64,000 nt of DNA from Tricholoma matsutake. Lineage: Eukaryota > Basidiomycota > Agaricomycetes > Agaricales > Tricholomataceae. Numbering within the stretch: the stretch's first letter is position 1; each line of letters starts with the position of its first letter. Position numbers and translations under genes: made by a program. The stretch lies in assembly GCA_026075535.2 (NCBI GenBank), contig AP026544.2, positions 9,486,001 through 9,550,000 of the forward strand. The letters run 5' to 3'. A model generated the notes under the pieces. That model searched no databases, was not told the origin of the DNA, and saw nothing but the letters and a program-made list of their open reading frames with translations. Shown here piece after piece: positions 34,147 to 43,785 of the stretch.

Positions 34147-35420
34147 CTGTGTTCCAAAATACCAAGGGGGAACACCAGACCTGACTGTACCTCCCCATTG
34201 GGTAAACAACTATCATGCTCTCAACAGCAACACTATCCAAGACAGTTTCCCCCTACCCCATGTTGATGACATATTTGCCAGCTGCAGGAATGGGAAGATA
34301 TTTGGCAAAATGGATACAAACTCCCTTTTCCAGACTCGTGTCCACCCAGATGACATCCACCTCACTGCTGTATGAACTCCCTAGGGATTATACAAATGGA
34401 ATGTTATGCCCCAAGGTGGCTGCAATGCCCCAGCCACTCACCAACACTGAATGACAGATGCTCATAGAGCACACATAGGCAAGATCTGCCATGTATACCT
34501 TGATGACATTATCATTTGGTCACAAACACATGAACACAACTGTACCCTCATTCTGGAAGCATTGAGAAATGCGAACATCTATTGTAACCCAGACAAATCA
34601 AACCTGTTCGCTACTGAATTGTCCTTTCTGGGCCATATTGTCTCTGGGACAGGTATTTTACCTGACCCCAAAAAGACTGACCACATCAAAAACTGGCCCC
34701 AACCAACAACTGCTACCAATGTCTGTGGGTTCTTAGGATTGACCCAATACATTGCTATTTTCCTACCTGCACTGGCAGAATATACCAGTATCCTCACCCC
34801 ACTCACCACCAAGGAATGTGACAAGACCTACCCAGAATGGACAAGTGAACATCAGTCCACATTTGAACACATCAAGGGATTAGTGTTAGGGGTAGACTGT
34901 CTCACTGTCATCAACTATGATGACCCTATCTCCCACATCTATGTCACCACTGATGAAAGTGACCATTGAACTGGAGCTGTCCTGAATTTTGGAAAAACTT
35001 GGGAAACAGCCTGCCTAGTTGCATATGACTCTTACCAACTAAATGATGCCAAGAAGAACTATCCAGTTCATGAGGAGCTTCTCACTATAGTCAAATCTCT
35101 GAAGAAATGGAGATCTCGCCTTCTCAAATCCCATTTTGAAGTCTATACTGATCACAGGATTCTTGAATATTTCCAATCACAGAGAGAAATGTCTAGGAGA
35201 CAAATGTGATGGTCAATGTATCTTTCCAACTTTGATTATGACATCACCTACATCCAAGGAGAAGACAATACAGCTGCTGATGCCTTGTCTAGAATGCCTG
35301 ATTCACCTCCTGATGCCATGTTGGCAGCATGTGCAATGGCCTATACCAGGTCTCCTACCCTTTCCCATACTGCTGGAATCCTATATATATCCACTGATGA
35401 ATCCCTCCTCTGGGAAGCAT
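34147..35420 (+). pseudogene. Gypsy C reverse transcriptase and RNase H
   Basis: FCVPKYQGGTPDL, HWVNNYHALNSNTIQ, DSFPLPHVDDIFASC, and the catalytic YLDD in HVYLDDIIIWSQ at about 34492-34527. Then come SFLGHIVSGTGILPDPKKTD and VCGFLGLTQYIAIFLP. RNase H is TTDESDH, then a stop, then TGAVLNFGKTWETA, and FEVYTDHRILEYFQ near 35130-35175. The end DITYIQGEDNTAADALSRMP is the typical RNase H-integrase linker. A frameshift near 34380-34460 and stops near 34968 and 35208 inactivate it. Confidence 0.82.
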
Positions 35421-35429
35421 AAAGGGAGC

Positions 35430-36535
35430 AGTACATACCAATGGGTTAATATATGTAGGACCACACGTCCTCATTCACCAAGACACCAAGGTCCGGGAAC
35501 TGCTCTATAATCTAGCACATGACACTCTGGGACATTTTGACTTTGACAAAAGCTACAAATCCCTCCTTGGCTCTTATTATTGGCCACACATACAGTGTGA
35601 CCTAGAGATGGCTTACATACCCTCCTGCACAGAGTGCCAGTGGAATAAGAACTGCACATCCAAACCCACAGGACCACTACATCTGTTACCAATTCCTGAT
35701 GAGCACTTTGATACAGTTGTGCTAGATTTCATAGGCCCATTACTGGAGGAAGATGGAAAGGACACAATCCTGACCATGACTGACCTCCTTGGGGCTGACA
35801 TACAAATTGCAGGTACCCACTTGAGTTACACAGGTGCACAGTCAGCTGTAGTCCTTTTTGGTGAGTGGTACTGTGAGAATGGATTAGTGCTACATCTTGT
35901 GTCAGATAGGGATGCTCTGTTTACCTCTGAACTCTGACATGCACTCCATAAACTCTCTGGAGTCAAACTGAAGACATCAACCTCATACCATCCTGAGATG
36001 GATGGAAGCAGTGAATGCACCAAGCAATACGATATCATGTTGACAACAATCAAAAGGGGTGGTTGAAGAAACTCCTTCACATCTGCTTTGCCATCATGAA
36101 CACACTGAATGCATCCACTGGATTCTCTGGCTTCCAACTCAAAACTGGGAGGTTACCACATATCATTCCTCCAATCACTACCATACCCACCAATACTTCC
36201 ACTGAACAAACCACTGCACATGAGATTATCACTCATTTGGCCCTTGATGTTCAAGAAGCACAAGACAACCTCTTAGCAGCCAAGATTTGCCAGGCATATC
36301 ATGCCAATGAACACTGTGCCCCTGAAGAGATCTACAAGGTGGGCAACCAAGTAATGCTCTCCACAGAGAATAGACAATGTGTTTATAAGTGAAAAGGCAA
36401 GACAAGAGTTGCCAAATTCATGCTGCAACATGATGGACCATATACAATCACCCATGGCTACCCAGAATGTTCAGAATATACACTGAAATTACCCAACACC
36501 CCTAACACATTCCCTGGATTCCATGCCAACCTCTG
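35430..36535 (+). pseudogene. Gypsy C integrase
   Basis: The zinc-binding HHCC region is visible across frames: HDTLGHFDFDKSYKSLL and SCTECQWNKNC (35517-35655). The catalytic core keeps the first Asp in VVLDFIGPLLEEDGKD, the second in LVSDRDALFTSEL, and a Glu in SSECTK after SYHPEMDG. A stop near 35936 and frame changes near 36000 and 36390 break it. The C-terminal region includes VGNQVMLSTENR and HDGPYTITHGYPE. Integrase inserts the cDNA. Confidence 0.78.
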
Positions 36536-36599
36536 AAATGTTTTATCCCCAATGATCCTGTCCTATTCCCTGATGGTGAACTCTCCAGATCCTGGCATT

Positions 36600-36790
36600 A
36601 CTGAGGATGGAATCAAGGAATAGTTCATTGATAAAATTGTGAATGCCAGACAGAGAGGATGAGGGGTACAATATCTTGTACAATATGAGGGTTATGGAAA
36701 AGAACATGATGAATGGTGAGCTGGTTCAGAGATGACCGAGACAGATGCACTTGACAGATGGGAGGCAGAAAATGGTACAGATATCTGAAA
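36600..36790 (+). pseudogene. Gypsy C chromodomain
   Basis: FIDKIVNARQRG, stop, GVQYLVQYEGYGKEHDEW, stop, then EMTETDALDRWEAENGTD. This is the chromodomain fold (YLV.W.GY....EW) that directs chromoviruses to modified histones. Two in-frame stops are present. It is followed directly by the polypurine tract. Confidence 0.72.
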
Positions 36791-36819
36791 GACATACAAT
36801 TTTTTTGGGTGGGGAGGAG

Positions 36820-36942
36820 TGTAAGTCTGGTGCCTTCACAAACTTACTACACACACACAATGCACCCAAACATTAGCCATTACACAGCTGCTACAATGTG
36901 CACACACATGCACATGAATCTTGCATTTCAGTTTCTGTGGGT
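36820..36942 (+). repeat. 3' LTR of Gypsy C, start only
   Basis: TGTAAGTCTGGTGCCTTCAC follows the polypurine tract GGGGAGGAG. CA-rich sequence continues to the insertion at 36943. Related words (CCATTACACACCCAAACATT) reappear near 38108, so the LTR may continue beyond the insertions. Confidence 0.5.
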
Positions 36943-37591
36943 TATGTCGGAACTTTCCAGATGCGGTTATAACCAGTCCGTGATTAGATTTGATTGTAAC
37001 ACTGATTGAAACCAATCAAATTATTGTAATCACTGTGCCTGGTTACAACCTGAGTTGTAACTGAGTGGGTGTGACCACAACCAGAGTAACTGCATACTAG
37101 AGTTCACATAGAATCAAGAACAAGAGAAAGTTTCATATAAACTTATTAGAGAGTACTTGCAACCAAGATTCTAAAATAACTTTCCTACTGTCAAATTTCG
37201 GACAGCTTTGTATTGTATTTGGAGGTAGACACCTTATTGCCTAATGTATTGACCTCATGCTTTACATATTTATAAGTGAATATGGTGTAGTGGTTTTAAT
37301 GTAGTGCAGTGTAAGTAAGTAAGTACAAATTTGATAATATAAGGTCATGTGTTTGATTCCTGATAATGGCATTCTCTAGTTTCACTAATAGGCGATTCAG
37401 AATATCAATAAACAAATAACAATACAACACAAATATTCTTTTCATTCTGCGATCAAGCCAATTTTAACCGGATGCCAGCCGCGGTTGCAACAAGAACTTG
37501 TTGATTATTTGTGATTGTGATTTCATTTCTGATCGGACTGCCCACAACTGGTAACAACCAGTCAAAACCTATTTTAGAAAGTTCCGACATA
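36943..37591. mobile_element. Inverted-repeat element, 649 bp, perfect 15-bp ends
   Basis: TATGTCGGAACTTTC at 36943-36957 and GAAAGTTCCGACATA at 37577-37591 are exact inverses. GGTTATAACC / GGTTGTAAC / GGTTACAACC words occur on both sides. A tRNA-like sequence lies inside. If the outer TA is a duplicated target, it would be a Tc1/mariner-type MITE; no 8-bp duplication is seen. Confidence 0.72.
37276..37375 (+). other. tRNA-like sequence in the 649-bp element
   Basis: TATGGTGTAGTGGTTTTAAT (A-box-like) and TGTTTGATTCCTG (B-box-like, about 37350-37362) are separated by a somewhat long spacer with a TAAG repeat. Not a functional tRNA. Confidence 0.5.
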
Positions 37592-39001
37592 TTTAACCTG
37601 GGTAACCTAAAAAAACCTTCTAAAAACCAGCTAAAACTTTGAAATTTGGGAACTTGAACACCTATGTCCCTTTTCTCTGAAACCCAACATGGGAACCACA
37701 AGGCAAAAACCTAGAAAACCTGATATTATATAACAAAAATACATTTTCAGATAATTATAATAGTAATAGTTGTAGTTAGGTGATGCAGGGCATGCCAGGA
37801 GATAGGTAATGGTTGGAGGGTTTATATACCTGGAGAAGCACACGGACTATTTGACATTGTTTGTTGGCAATCATATATCTCACATCACATTGATATCATG
37901 ACAAATATTGCCACATGGTCTATACATGTCTTTGGGTATATAAACCTTTCACATGTGCAGTTGTGTTCCCTGACAGTAGTTAGTTATATGTACAATTATA
38001 ATTGTCAGTTTCCTAGTTTCCAGTTTTTCAGTTTAGAGAAACCAAGAAACCAATGAAAACCATTGAAAACCTGGAATCTATTTTGCAATTTTACTAATGT
38101 GCAAAACAGCCATTACACACCCAAACATTCTAATGCATGCACACATCAATATTCACATCAAAGAATTACCAAATATGGAATTAGGCTGTGAAACAATGCC
38201 CACTATGCATTGCCATCACATTCTCATCAATTCCCCATCAATCGGCGCCCACTTAACACCTCCATCACTTTTCCATCAAATTCCCATCAAATTCCCATCA
38301 ATCCCATCAATCCCTGAGAATGATGCGCTCCCATCATTCTGACATCATGATGCAGCCCTTCCATGTGTAGAAAGTCTTGATGTGGCCATATTCTCAATAT
38401 GTACAAGGCAGATAGCTATTTTTAGCATACTATAGGTGGTAGGCTGTCTTTCCCTTTGTTGCCCCTGTCCCTTACCCTCTTGCAATGAAGGTATAGTTAA
38501 TTATTCTTTCTGCTGTATAGTACTAAAGTCCCTTACTCTCTTGCAATGATGATAATCTATTCCTGTCTGTCTGTCTGACTATTGAGTGAGGTTCCCTAAC
38601 CAGGCAACCTTTCAGATACAATTGATGAGGTATTTTAATTTTTGTGACATGTGACAATTCTTTTTACAGAAAAAGTCAAAAGCTCTACAGCAGTTGTTAC
38701 AAAGAGACTCTGATACACACCTTAATGTACATTATTTCTTTGTAGGATGTACCCCAGTGGTGTATCCCTTGCCTACTGAGGCCATAACTTTCACCTTCTG
38801 GTGTATTGCTTGTACATGTTTATCATAGGCAGTCTGTGACCACTTCACCTCACCTAACCTTCCCACAGTATGCCACATATTAGTGGACATGATCCTATCA
38901 TGTGTGTCATGGCCACTGATCTGTAGTAAATCTGCTTATTGCCTTTTTTCTCCCTCTCCAGTTTATTCTCTGATTGTGGTGAACCATATGTACAGAGCCA
39001 T
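37592..39001. other. Non-coding sequence with GGTTTTC words and CATCAA microsatellite
   Basis: AACCTGGGTAACC, AAAACC and GAAAACCATTGAAAACCTGG words cluster at 37592-37720 and 38000-38085, resembling the two ends of another word-array element. TTCCCATCAAATTCCCATCA repeats lie at 38222-38325. The remainder (38340-39001) shows no gene I can support. Confidence 0.4.
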
Positions 39002-39172
39002 ATACTTGTAAGCCTGGAGGGCTTACATCATCTTATGTCATCTCATTGATACTTGTTTGTACATGATCTTGCTTCGATGAATATAGACTACTGCATATAG
39101 GGATTACTCTCTTCCTCCCCTTTTCCCCCACTTTACTCTCTCTTTATTCTACTCTGCTTTTGTATAGACAAT

Positions 39173-40145
39173 ATGCGCCGGGATCTTGAAAATGCATACA
39201 TCCCTGCATGCTCTGATTGTCAATGCAATAAAAGCGGAACCAAGAAAGCTAAAGGACTGTTGCATCTGCTGCCTATTCCTGAAAAAAGAGGCAACTCAGT
39301 ATGCCTCAACTTTGTGGGGCCTCTCCCTGAAGATGAGAACTATAACTGCATTCTGAATATAATGGACAGACTCAGATCTGACATCCGACTTATCCCTACT
39401 CAAACTGATATCACTGCACCACAACTAGGACTAGTCTTCTTCAATGAATGGTACTGTGAAAATGGTTTACCTCTTGAATTGATCTCTGACCGTGATAAAT
39501 TGTTCTTATCAAAATTCTGGAAAGTGCTGCATGCTCTGACTGGGGTCCACCTCAAAATGTCCTCTGCATATCACCCTCAGACCGATGGTGCAAGCAAGCG
39601 CACTAACAAAACAATGAACCAGTGTGTTCGATTCCATGTTGAGCAAAACCAAAAAGGTTGGGCACGTGCATTGCCTATTATCTGTTTCCATATGATGAAC
39701 TCAATCAATGGTTCAATGGGTTTCTCAGGATTTCAAATCCGAAAGGGCCACAGCCCTAGAGTGATTCCCCCTTTAATAACAGGGACAGTTCCTGATGAAA
39801 CTTCAGAAGATGCTGCCGCACGGAGTGTTATCGTTCAAATCAAGAACGATGTAGATGAAGCCAAAGATGCCTTGCTTGGTGCTAAAATACTGCAGGTGTT
39901 CTTCACTAACAAATTGTGTGGTGAAGAAGACTCGTACCTCATTGGCGATAAAGTGATGCTTGTGACTTTGCACCACCGCTGAGAATACAAGGCTGGGGAC
40001 AAGTCTAGAGTCACAAATTTTTTTCCACGCTATGACGGACCCTTCTCCATGACAAAGGCTTTCCCAGAATGTTCCTCATATTCTCTCCTCTTGCCAAATT
40101 CTCCAAATGTGTTCCCCACTTTCCATGCCTCATTGCTCAAATGAC
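39173..40145 (+). pseudogene. Gypsy E integrase with substituted catalytic residues
   Basis: CSDCQCNKSGTKKAKGLLHL is the end of the zinc finger. The core reads VCLNFVGPLPEDENYN, where the first catalytic Asp is Asn (codon 39308-39310). LISDRDKLFLSKFWK keeps the second Asp. SAYHPQTDGASKRTNKTMNQ has Lys (39596-39598) where the catalytic Glu is expected. The frame is otherwise open for 269 codons. After a stop at about 39980 the C-terminal part continues (NFFPRYDGPFSMTKAFPECS). The D-N and E-K changes both fit G-to-A transitions. Catalytically dead. Confidence 0.85.
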
Positions 40146-40201
40146 ACATCGACAATGACACTGAACTTTTCCCTTCCCACAAACTCAAGCGACCTGGCCC
40201 T

Positions 40202-40399
40202 GTGATGACTGAAAATAGCCTTGAAGAATACCACATTGAGAAGATCATCGACAAGTGTAAATGTGGTCATGGATTCCAGTACCTTGTACAATGGTCAGGC
40301 TACTCCGGAAGCAACGACCTATGGCTACTGCAATGCGAGCTCAAGGATTGCAAAGCTCTGGATCTCTGGAAGGCTGTTAAGGCACAAGGAACATGGTAG
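40202..40399 (+). pseudogene. Gypsy E chromodomain
   Basis: EEYHIEKIIDKCKCGHGFQY, LVQWSGYSGSNDLWL and DCKALDLWKAVKAQGTW match a chromodomain at the end of pol. It is open for 65 codons in this copy, although the upstream integrase is broken. Confidence 0.78.
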
Positions 40400-40492
40400 C
40401 TTTTTCCCACTGGGTTTTTTAATGCACCTGCTGTTGCTGGTTGATGTTGGGTTGATTTTCTACTAACATACATCTCTCTAAGAGTGGGAGGG

Positions 40493-40768
40493 TGTAAGCC
40501 TGGAGGGCTTACATCATCTTATGTCATCTCATTGATACTTGTTTGTACATGATCTTGCTTCGACGAATATAGACTACCGCATATAAGGATTACTCTCTTC
40601 CTCCCCTTTTCCACCACTTTACTCTCTCTTTATTCTACTCTGCTTTTGTATAGACTCTTGCTCCTAATACCACGATGTTATCTTGTTATATCTGGGTGAT
40701 TATTAGTGAGTTATCTTTTTATCAGTTTTCTTCTCTTCCATCTTCAGTGTAGCCTTGTCGGCTTTACA
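40493..40768 (+). repeat. 3' LTR of Gypsy E, 276 bp
   Basis: TGTAAGCCTGG...GGCTTTACA with TG/CA ends. The first 165 bp are nearly identical to 39007-39171. The low divergence suggests a recent insertion. Confidence 0.88.
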
Positions 40769-40773
40769 ATACT

Positions 40774-41149
40774 GTTGTTTATCTATTCATGGCATACCCC
40801 CAGATCTTCTCCAATGTACCCATGACCTGGATGAACCCCTTCATGTATATATTAATTATGTAACTATCATCTTAACTCTGCTTATAGCTTCCCCCCCCCA
40901 TGTTATTATTTTCTATATCTTCTTAATGTGACCCTTGTTCTCTTCCTAGACTCCTGTGGCATTGTCAGTGTGCTTGCTTTTTTGCTTCAAAGGGTAATTT
41001 GTTGACACAGAATATAGAGACAGTGTGAATAGGGGGTAGGTTTCAGTGTGTGGGATCTGACTTGGCATGGGAGGGAATCATGCCCTCTCCCTTTTTGTCT
41101 AACCTGTCTCTTGGACCAGGCAAGATACCAGTGTGTTAAACAGAAAAAA
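40774..41149. other. No gene seen
   Basis: This is the continuation of the sequence into which Gypsy E inserted. A run of C at 40891 and TCT-rich stretches are the only features; no ORF or RNA is supported. Confidence 0.35.
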
Positions 41150-41224
41150 TGACCAGACTGGGGATTGAACCCAGGCCCTCCTGGAATTATACCAGATGCT
41201 CTGACCAACTGAGCTATCAGGGCT
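41150..41224 (-). other. tRNA-like sequence, best preserved in the window
   Basis: The minus strand reads TAGCTCAGTTGGTCAGAGCA (A box and D arm), an anticodon-like stem TCTGG / CCAGG with loop TATAATT, and a perfect T arm CTGGG-TTCAATC-CCCAG. The acceptor strands GCCCTGA and GTCTGGT do not pair well and position 33 is A, not T. It is therefore probably a SINE or pseudo-tRNA head rather than a working gene. Confidence 0.6.
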
Positions 41225-41706
41225 TATAGGGTTCAACAGAACAAGGATACCATATAACCAGACACAGATTGCTATCACTATCACATCACATTTTAGTGTG
41301 TGTGTGTGCAAACTATGGTCTGTTAAGTACTGATTAAGTGGTGACAGATTATATAATCCAACACAGTGATGGGGAGCAGTTATTATAACCCAAGTGCTTC
41401 CAGCCAACACCATTTGCTGGGTAAACCAGTGTGCTACCATTTTTTCAGGTGCTTACAGCTGGGGTGTGACTATTACAACCAGAATCATATGCTGGTGGGT
41501 GACTATGCTTGGGTAATCATCAGCAGAGGATTTACACTCTTCCTTCATCTATTCCCACACAGCTGTATCATTTGCTGCCAATGTCACCATTGATGTGACT
41601 CCCAATAATGGCCATTTGCAATATTGCTAATTTCACATATAACCCTCACCTACCACTTCATTGTACTGGTTCCCTGATATTAGTAGTGACAGAAGCCTGA
41701 TGGTGT
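41225..41706. other. No gene seen
   Basis: A (TG)n stretch at 41295-41308 and TTATAACC words near 41377-41390 are visible. No coding or RNA gene is supported. It ends at the left target duplication of element III. Confidence 0.35.
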
Positions 41707-41739
41707 CAACCATGGAGTACTTTACACTCCCCCACCTAT

Positions 41740-41940
41740 TCCGGTTGGATTCCGGTTTGTCCAGCCGGAATTTCTGGAATCCGGTGGAATTTTTTTTGTA
41801 TGTAGTTTTGCCTATGCAGCACAATTCTGGTCGGAATAAGGATCCAATTTACAGCCAGAATCCCCGGAATCTGACCGGACTCACCACAACCGGAATAACA
41901 GGAATAACCAGACTAACCAGAATAACCGGACTTTCCCAAA
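41740..41940. repeat. Element III left subterminal word array
   Basis: TATTCCGGTTGGATTCCGG, AGCCGGAATTTCTGGAATCC, CCCCGGAATCTGACCGGACT and AACCGGAATAACAGGAATAA. The words match 43640-43785 at the other end and differ from elements I, II and V. Confidence 0.78.
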
Positions 41941-41957
41941 TAAAAGTTCAACACACA

Positions 41958-42034
41958 TCAAGAATTGAACACTCGACCTTGGGTCTGCATACATAACAGC
42001 ACACTTAACCACTGAGCTACCAAGCAATTATTCT
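41958..42034 (-). other. tRNA-like sequence, element III left end
   Basis: The minus strand reads TTGGTAGCTCAGTGGTTAAG (A box, about 42004-42023) and GTGTTCAATTCTT (B box, about 41960-41972). It points toward the left terminus. Confidence 0.65.
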
Positions 42035-42109
42035 TGGGCATACATTTAATACTTTTATTACCCAACCAAGGTACATAGTTAATCACAGCCATTAATGGAA
42101 TAATTAATA

Positions 42110-43115
42110 AGTATGCATACACATGACACGTGACACATGACTGCCAGCTCACAACCACCACCACCACTGTCGCCAACACCGCCTCCTCCTCCTCTCCACT
42201 CTACCACCACCACTGCGTGTGCACCCATGCCCAATGCCACCATCACCACCACCTTCAAACAAGCCGACTGGATGGAATGCGGGCCCAAATGATGCATATC
42301 GCGTCGTTTGGGGCCTAAGTATGTTTTTTTTTGTTTGCTTCTTGTTTTTTCATACTAACTAACTTGTTTCATTTGTTTTATAGGTTCTACTTGATTGCCA
42401 GACATAACATGGGCCCAAAAGACGTGATTGGACAGAACACAGGCCCAAACAATGCAGATCACGTTGTTTGGGCCCTAAGTAAGGTTTTTTTCATTTGCTT
42501 TTTGTTTTTATAAACTAACTAACCTTTTTTTTCAGCTTTCTAGGTTATAATCTACTGGCAACGATGCCACCACTCGCAAACGAGCCAACACGGGCCCAAA
42601 CGACGCAGATTGCATTGTTTGGGCCCTATGTGAGTATTTTTCATTTGCTTTTTGTTTTTATAAACTAACTAATTGTAATTTATTGCTTTTTAGGTTGTAT
42701 ACTACTGGGGACTACCTGCCACAACAAAAAATGTGCAACCCATGCCCACGCCCACCCAATCCCCTCCTCCCCATTCAAATGGGATGTGAGGCTGTTGACA
42801 CGGGCTAGGAGGATGCAGAGGGATGCCAGGAGACCCCGGAAGGGGGGTACCTGCCTAGTAAGCACCAACCAACCTCTGTACTCGTGCCATGTTGCACTGA
42901 TGCACCCAACCCCCCCCCCCAAAAAAAAAGAAAAAAACAGAAATCCAGACAGGGGACAACAGCGACAAATGATGACAAGCCACCCACCCCCAGCCTCATG
43001 AGCAACTGCTCGTGGGGTGGATCATGGGTGGAACGACAATGATGACAAGCCACCTACCCCCAGCCTCACGAGCAACTGCTCATGGGGTGGATCATGGGTG
43101 GAAGGACAGACAACA
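42110..43115 (-). repeat. Hairpin-module cluster in element III
   Basis: It is the inverse of the element V cluster: GGGCCC palindromes (42281-42316, 42441-42476, 42592-42626), the CATCCCATTTGAATGGGGA block (42771-42790, reverse strand), and two AGCAACTGCT modules (42979-43030, 43050-43100). The stretch 42690-42850 aligns over its whole length with 10495-10670 of element V. Confidence 0.78.
42312..42700 (+). other. Three successive intron-like units
   Basis: Each unit starts with a donor-like hexamer (GTATGT at 42318, GTAAGG at 42478, GTGAGT at 42628), carries ACTAACTAAC as a branch site, and ends in TATAG, TCTAG or TTTAG (about 42382, 42544, 42693). They are 65-68 nt long. Each short 'exon' between them carries one GGGCCCAAAY palindrome. 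No ORF is supported, so the transcript, if any, would be non-coding. Confidence 0.6.
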
Positions 43116-43134
43116 GCAGGGTCGCGTCCCCTCC

Positions 43135-43389
43135 CCCTCCCCCGCACTTCGTGTGGGGAGGGATTTTTTTTGTATTTTTAATTATTTATTAGTATTGTGC
43201 CCCCCCTCCCCCGTTTTGCGGAGGGATATTTTTCTTCATGTTTTTACCTCCCCCCTCACATTCGGTGTGAGGGGTTAGCTTTTGTGTATATAAATAAAAC
43301 TCCCTCTCGCATCTTGTGAGAGGGAGGATTTTTTGTTTATCAATGTAATCACAATCATCCCCACTCCCTTGCATTCAATGTGAGGGATG
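43135..43389. repeat. String of five G/C-stem hairpins with T-rich spacers
   Basis: CCCTCCCCCGCAC-TTCG-TGTGGGGAGGG (43135-43162), CCCTCCCCCG-TTTT-GCGGAGGG (43203-43225), CCCCTCACA-TTCGG-TGTGAGGGG (43252-43274), CTCCCTCTCGC-ATCTT-GTGAGAGGGAG (43301-43327) and a weaker one at 43364-43389. Stem sequences differ but pairing is kept. Each of the first four is followed by AT-rich sequence, often with a T run. Confidence 0.75.
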
Positions 43390-43475
43390 TGGTTAATTAA
43401 AAAAATTTGATCTTTCACTACTCCGAAAAAAATTAGAGTGTCATGAATAAACATTATATTACTATCTAATAATTC

Positions 43476-43560
43476 TCCTGTGGCTCAACTGGTTAAGCAC
43501 ACATGTTTGGTTTGTCATGTGATCACTCTAATCAAGATGTCTTGAGTTCAATCCTTACTC
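43476..43560 (+). other. tRNA-like sequence, element III right end
   Basis: TGTGGCTCAACTGGTTAAGC (A box, 43479-43498) and GAGTTCAATCCTT (B box, 43543-43555). It points toward the right terminus. It is homologous to the left tRNA-like sequences of elements II and V. Confidence 0.68.
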
Positions 43561-43639
43561 TGCACAAATATATTTTGTAGGCACTTTGACAACTTAAGAC
43601 TTGAAATTTGAATATCCATTAGGGTATATACTCTAAGTT

Positions 43640-43785
43640 GAGGATCTGGAGTAACCAGAATCTGGTCAGAATAACTGGAATAACTGGACTCCAATCGGAA
43701 TAACTGGACTCTGACTGGAATAACTGGACTCCGACTGGAATAATTGGACTCCAACCGGAATAACTGGACTCCGACCGGAATAGGT
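43640..43785. repeat. Element III right subterminal word array
   Basis: About seven tandem-like units of GGAATAACTGGACTCCGACT with small changes. The same word family fills the left end of the element. Confidence 0.85.

Larger units (their letters stand above)
30724..36942 (+). mobile_element. Gypsy C: chromodomain Ty3/Gypsy retrotransposon
   Basis: Gag/protease remnants (30724-32086), RT-RNase H (34147-35420), integrase (35430-36400) and chromodomain (about 36620-36780) are followed by the polypurine tract GGGTGGGGAGGAG and the LTR start TGTAAGTCTGG at 36820. It is split by a 2,044-bp hAT-like insertion with an 8-bp duplication. The 5' LTR is missing because element VI abuts. The 3' LTR end was not located; the small element at 36943 interrupts it. 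Confidence 0.8.
39007..40768 (+). mobile_element. Gypsy E: internally deleted chromodomain retrotransposon
   Basis: Both ends carry the same LTR start (TGTAAGCCTGGAGGGCTTAC at 39007 and 40493), and the right LTR ends GGCTTTACA at 40768. The flanking ATACT at 39002-39006 and 40769-40773 is an exact 5-bp duplication. The left LTR keeps only about 165 bp and is fused straight to integrase, so gag, protease, RT and RNase H are deleted. Confidence 0.88.

Noticed and set aside
41150..41224. Functional tRNA gene
   Set aside because: A and B boxes and the T arm are good, but the acceptor stem does not pair and position 33 is not T.
43135..43327. Rho-independent terminators
   Set aside because: Hairpins followed by T runs look like bacterial terminators, but the window is clearly fungal and no gene ends there.
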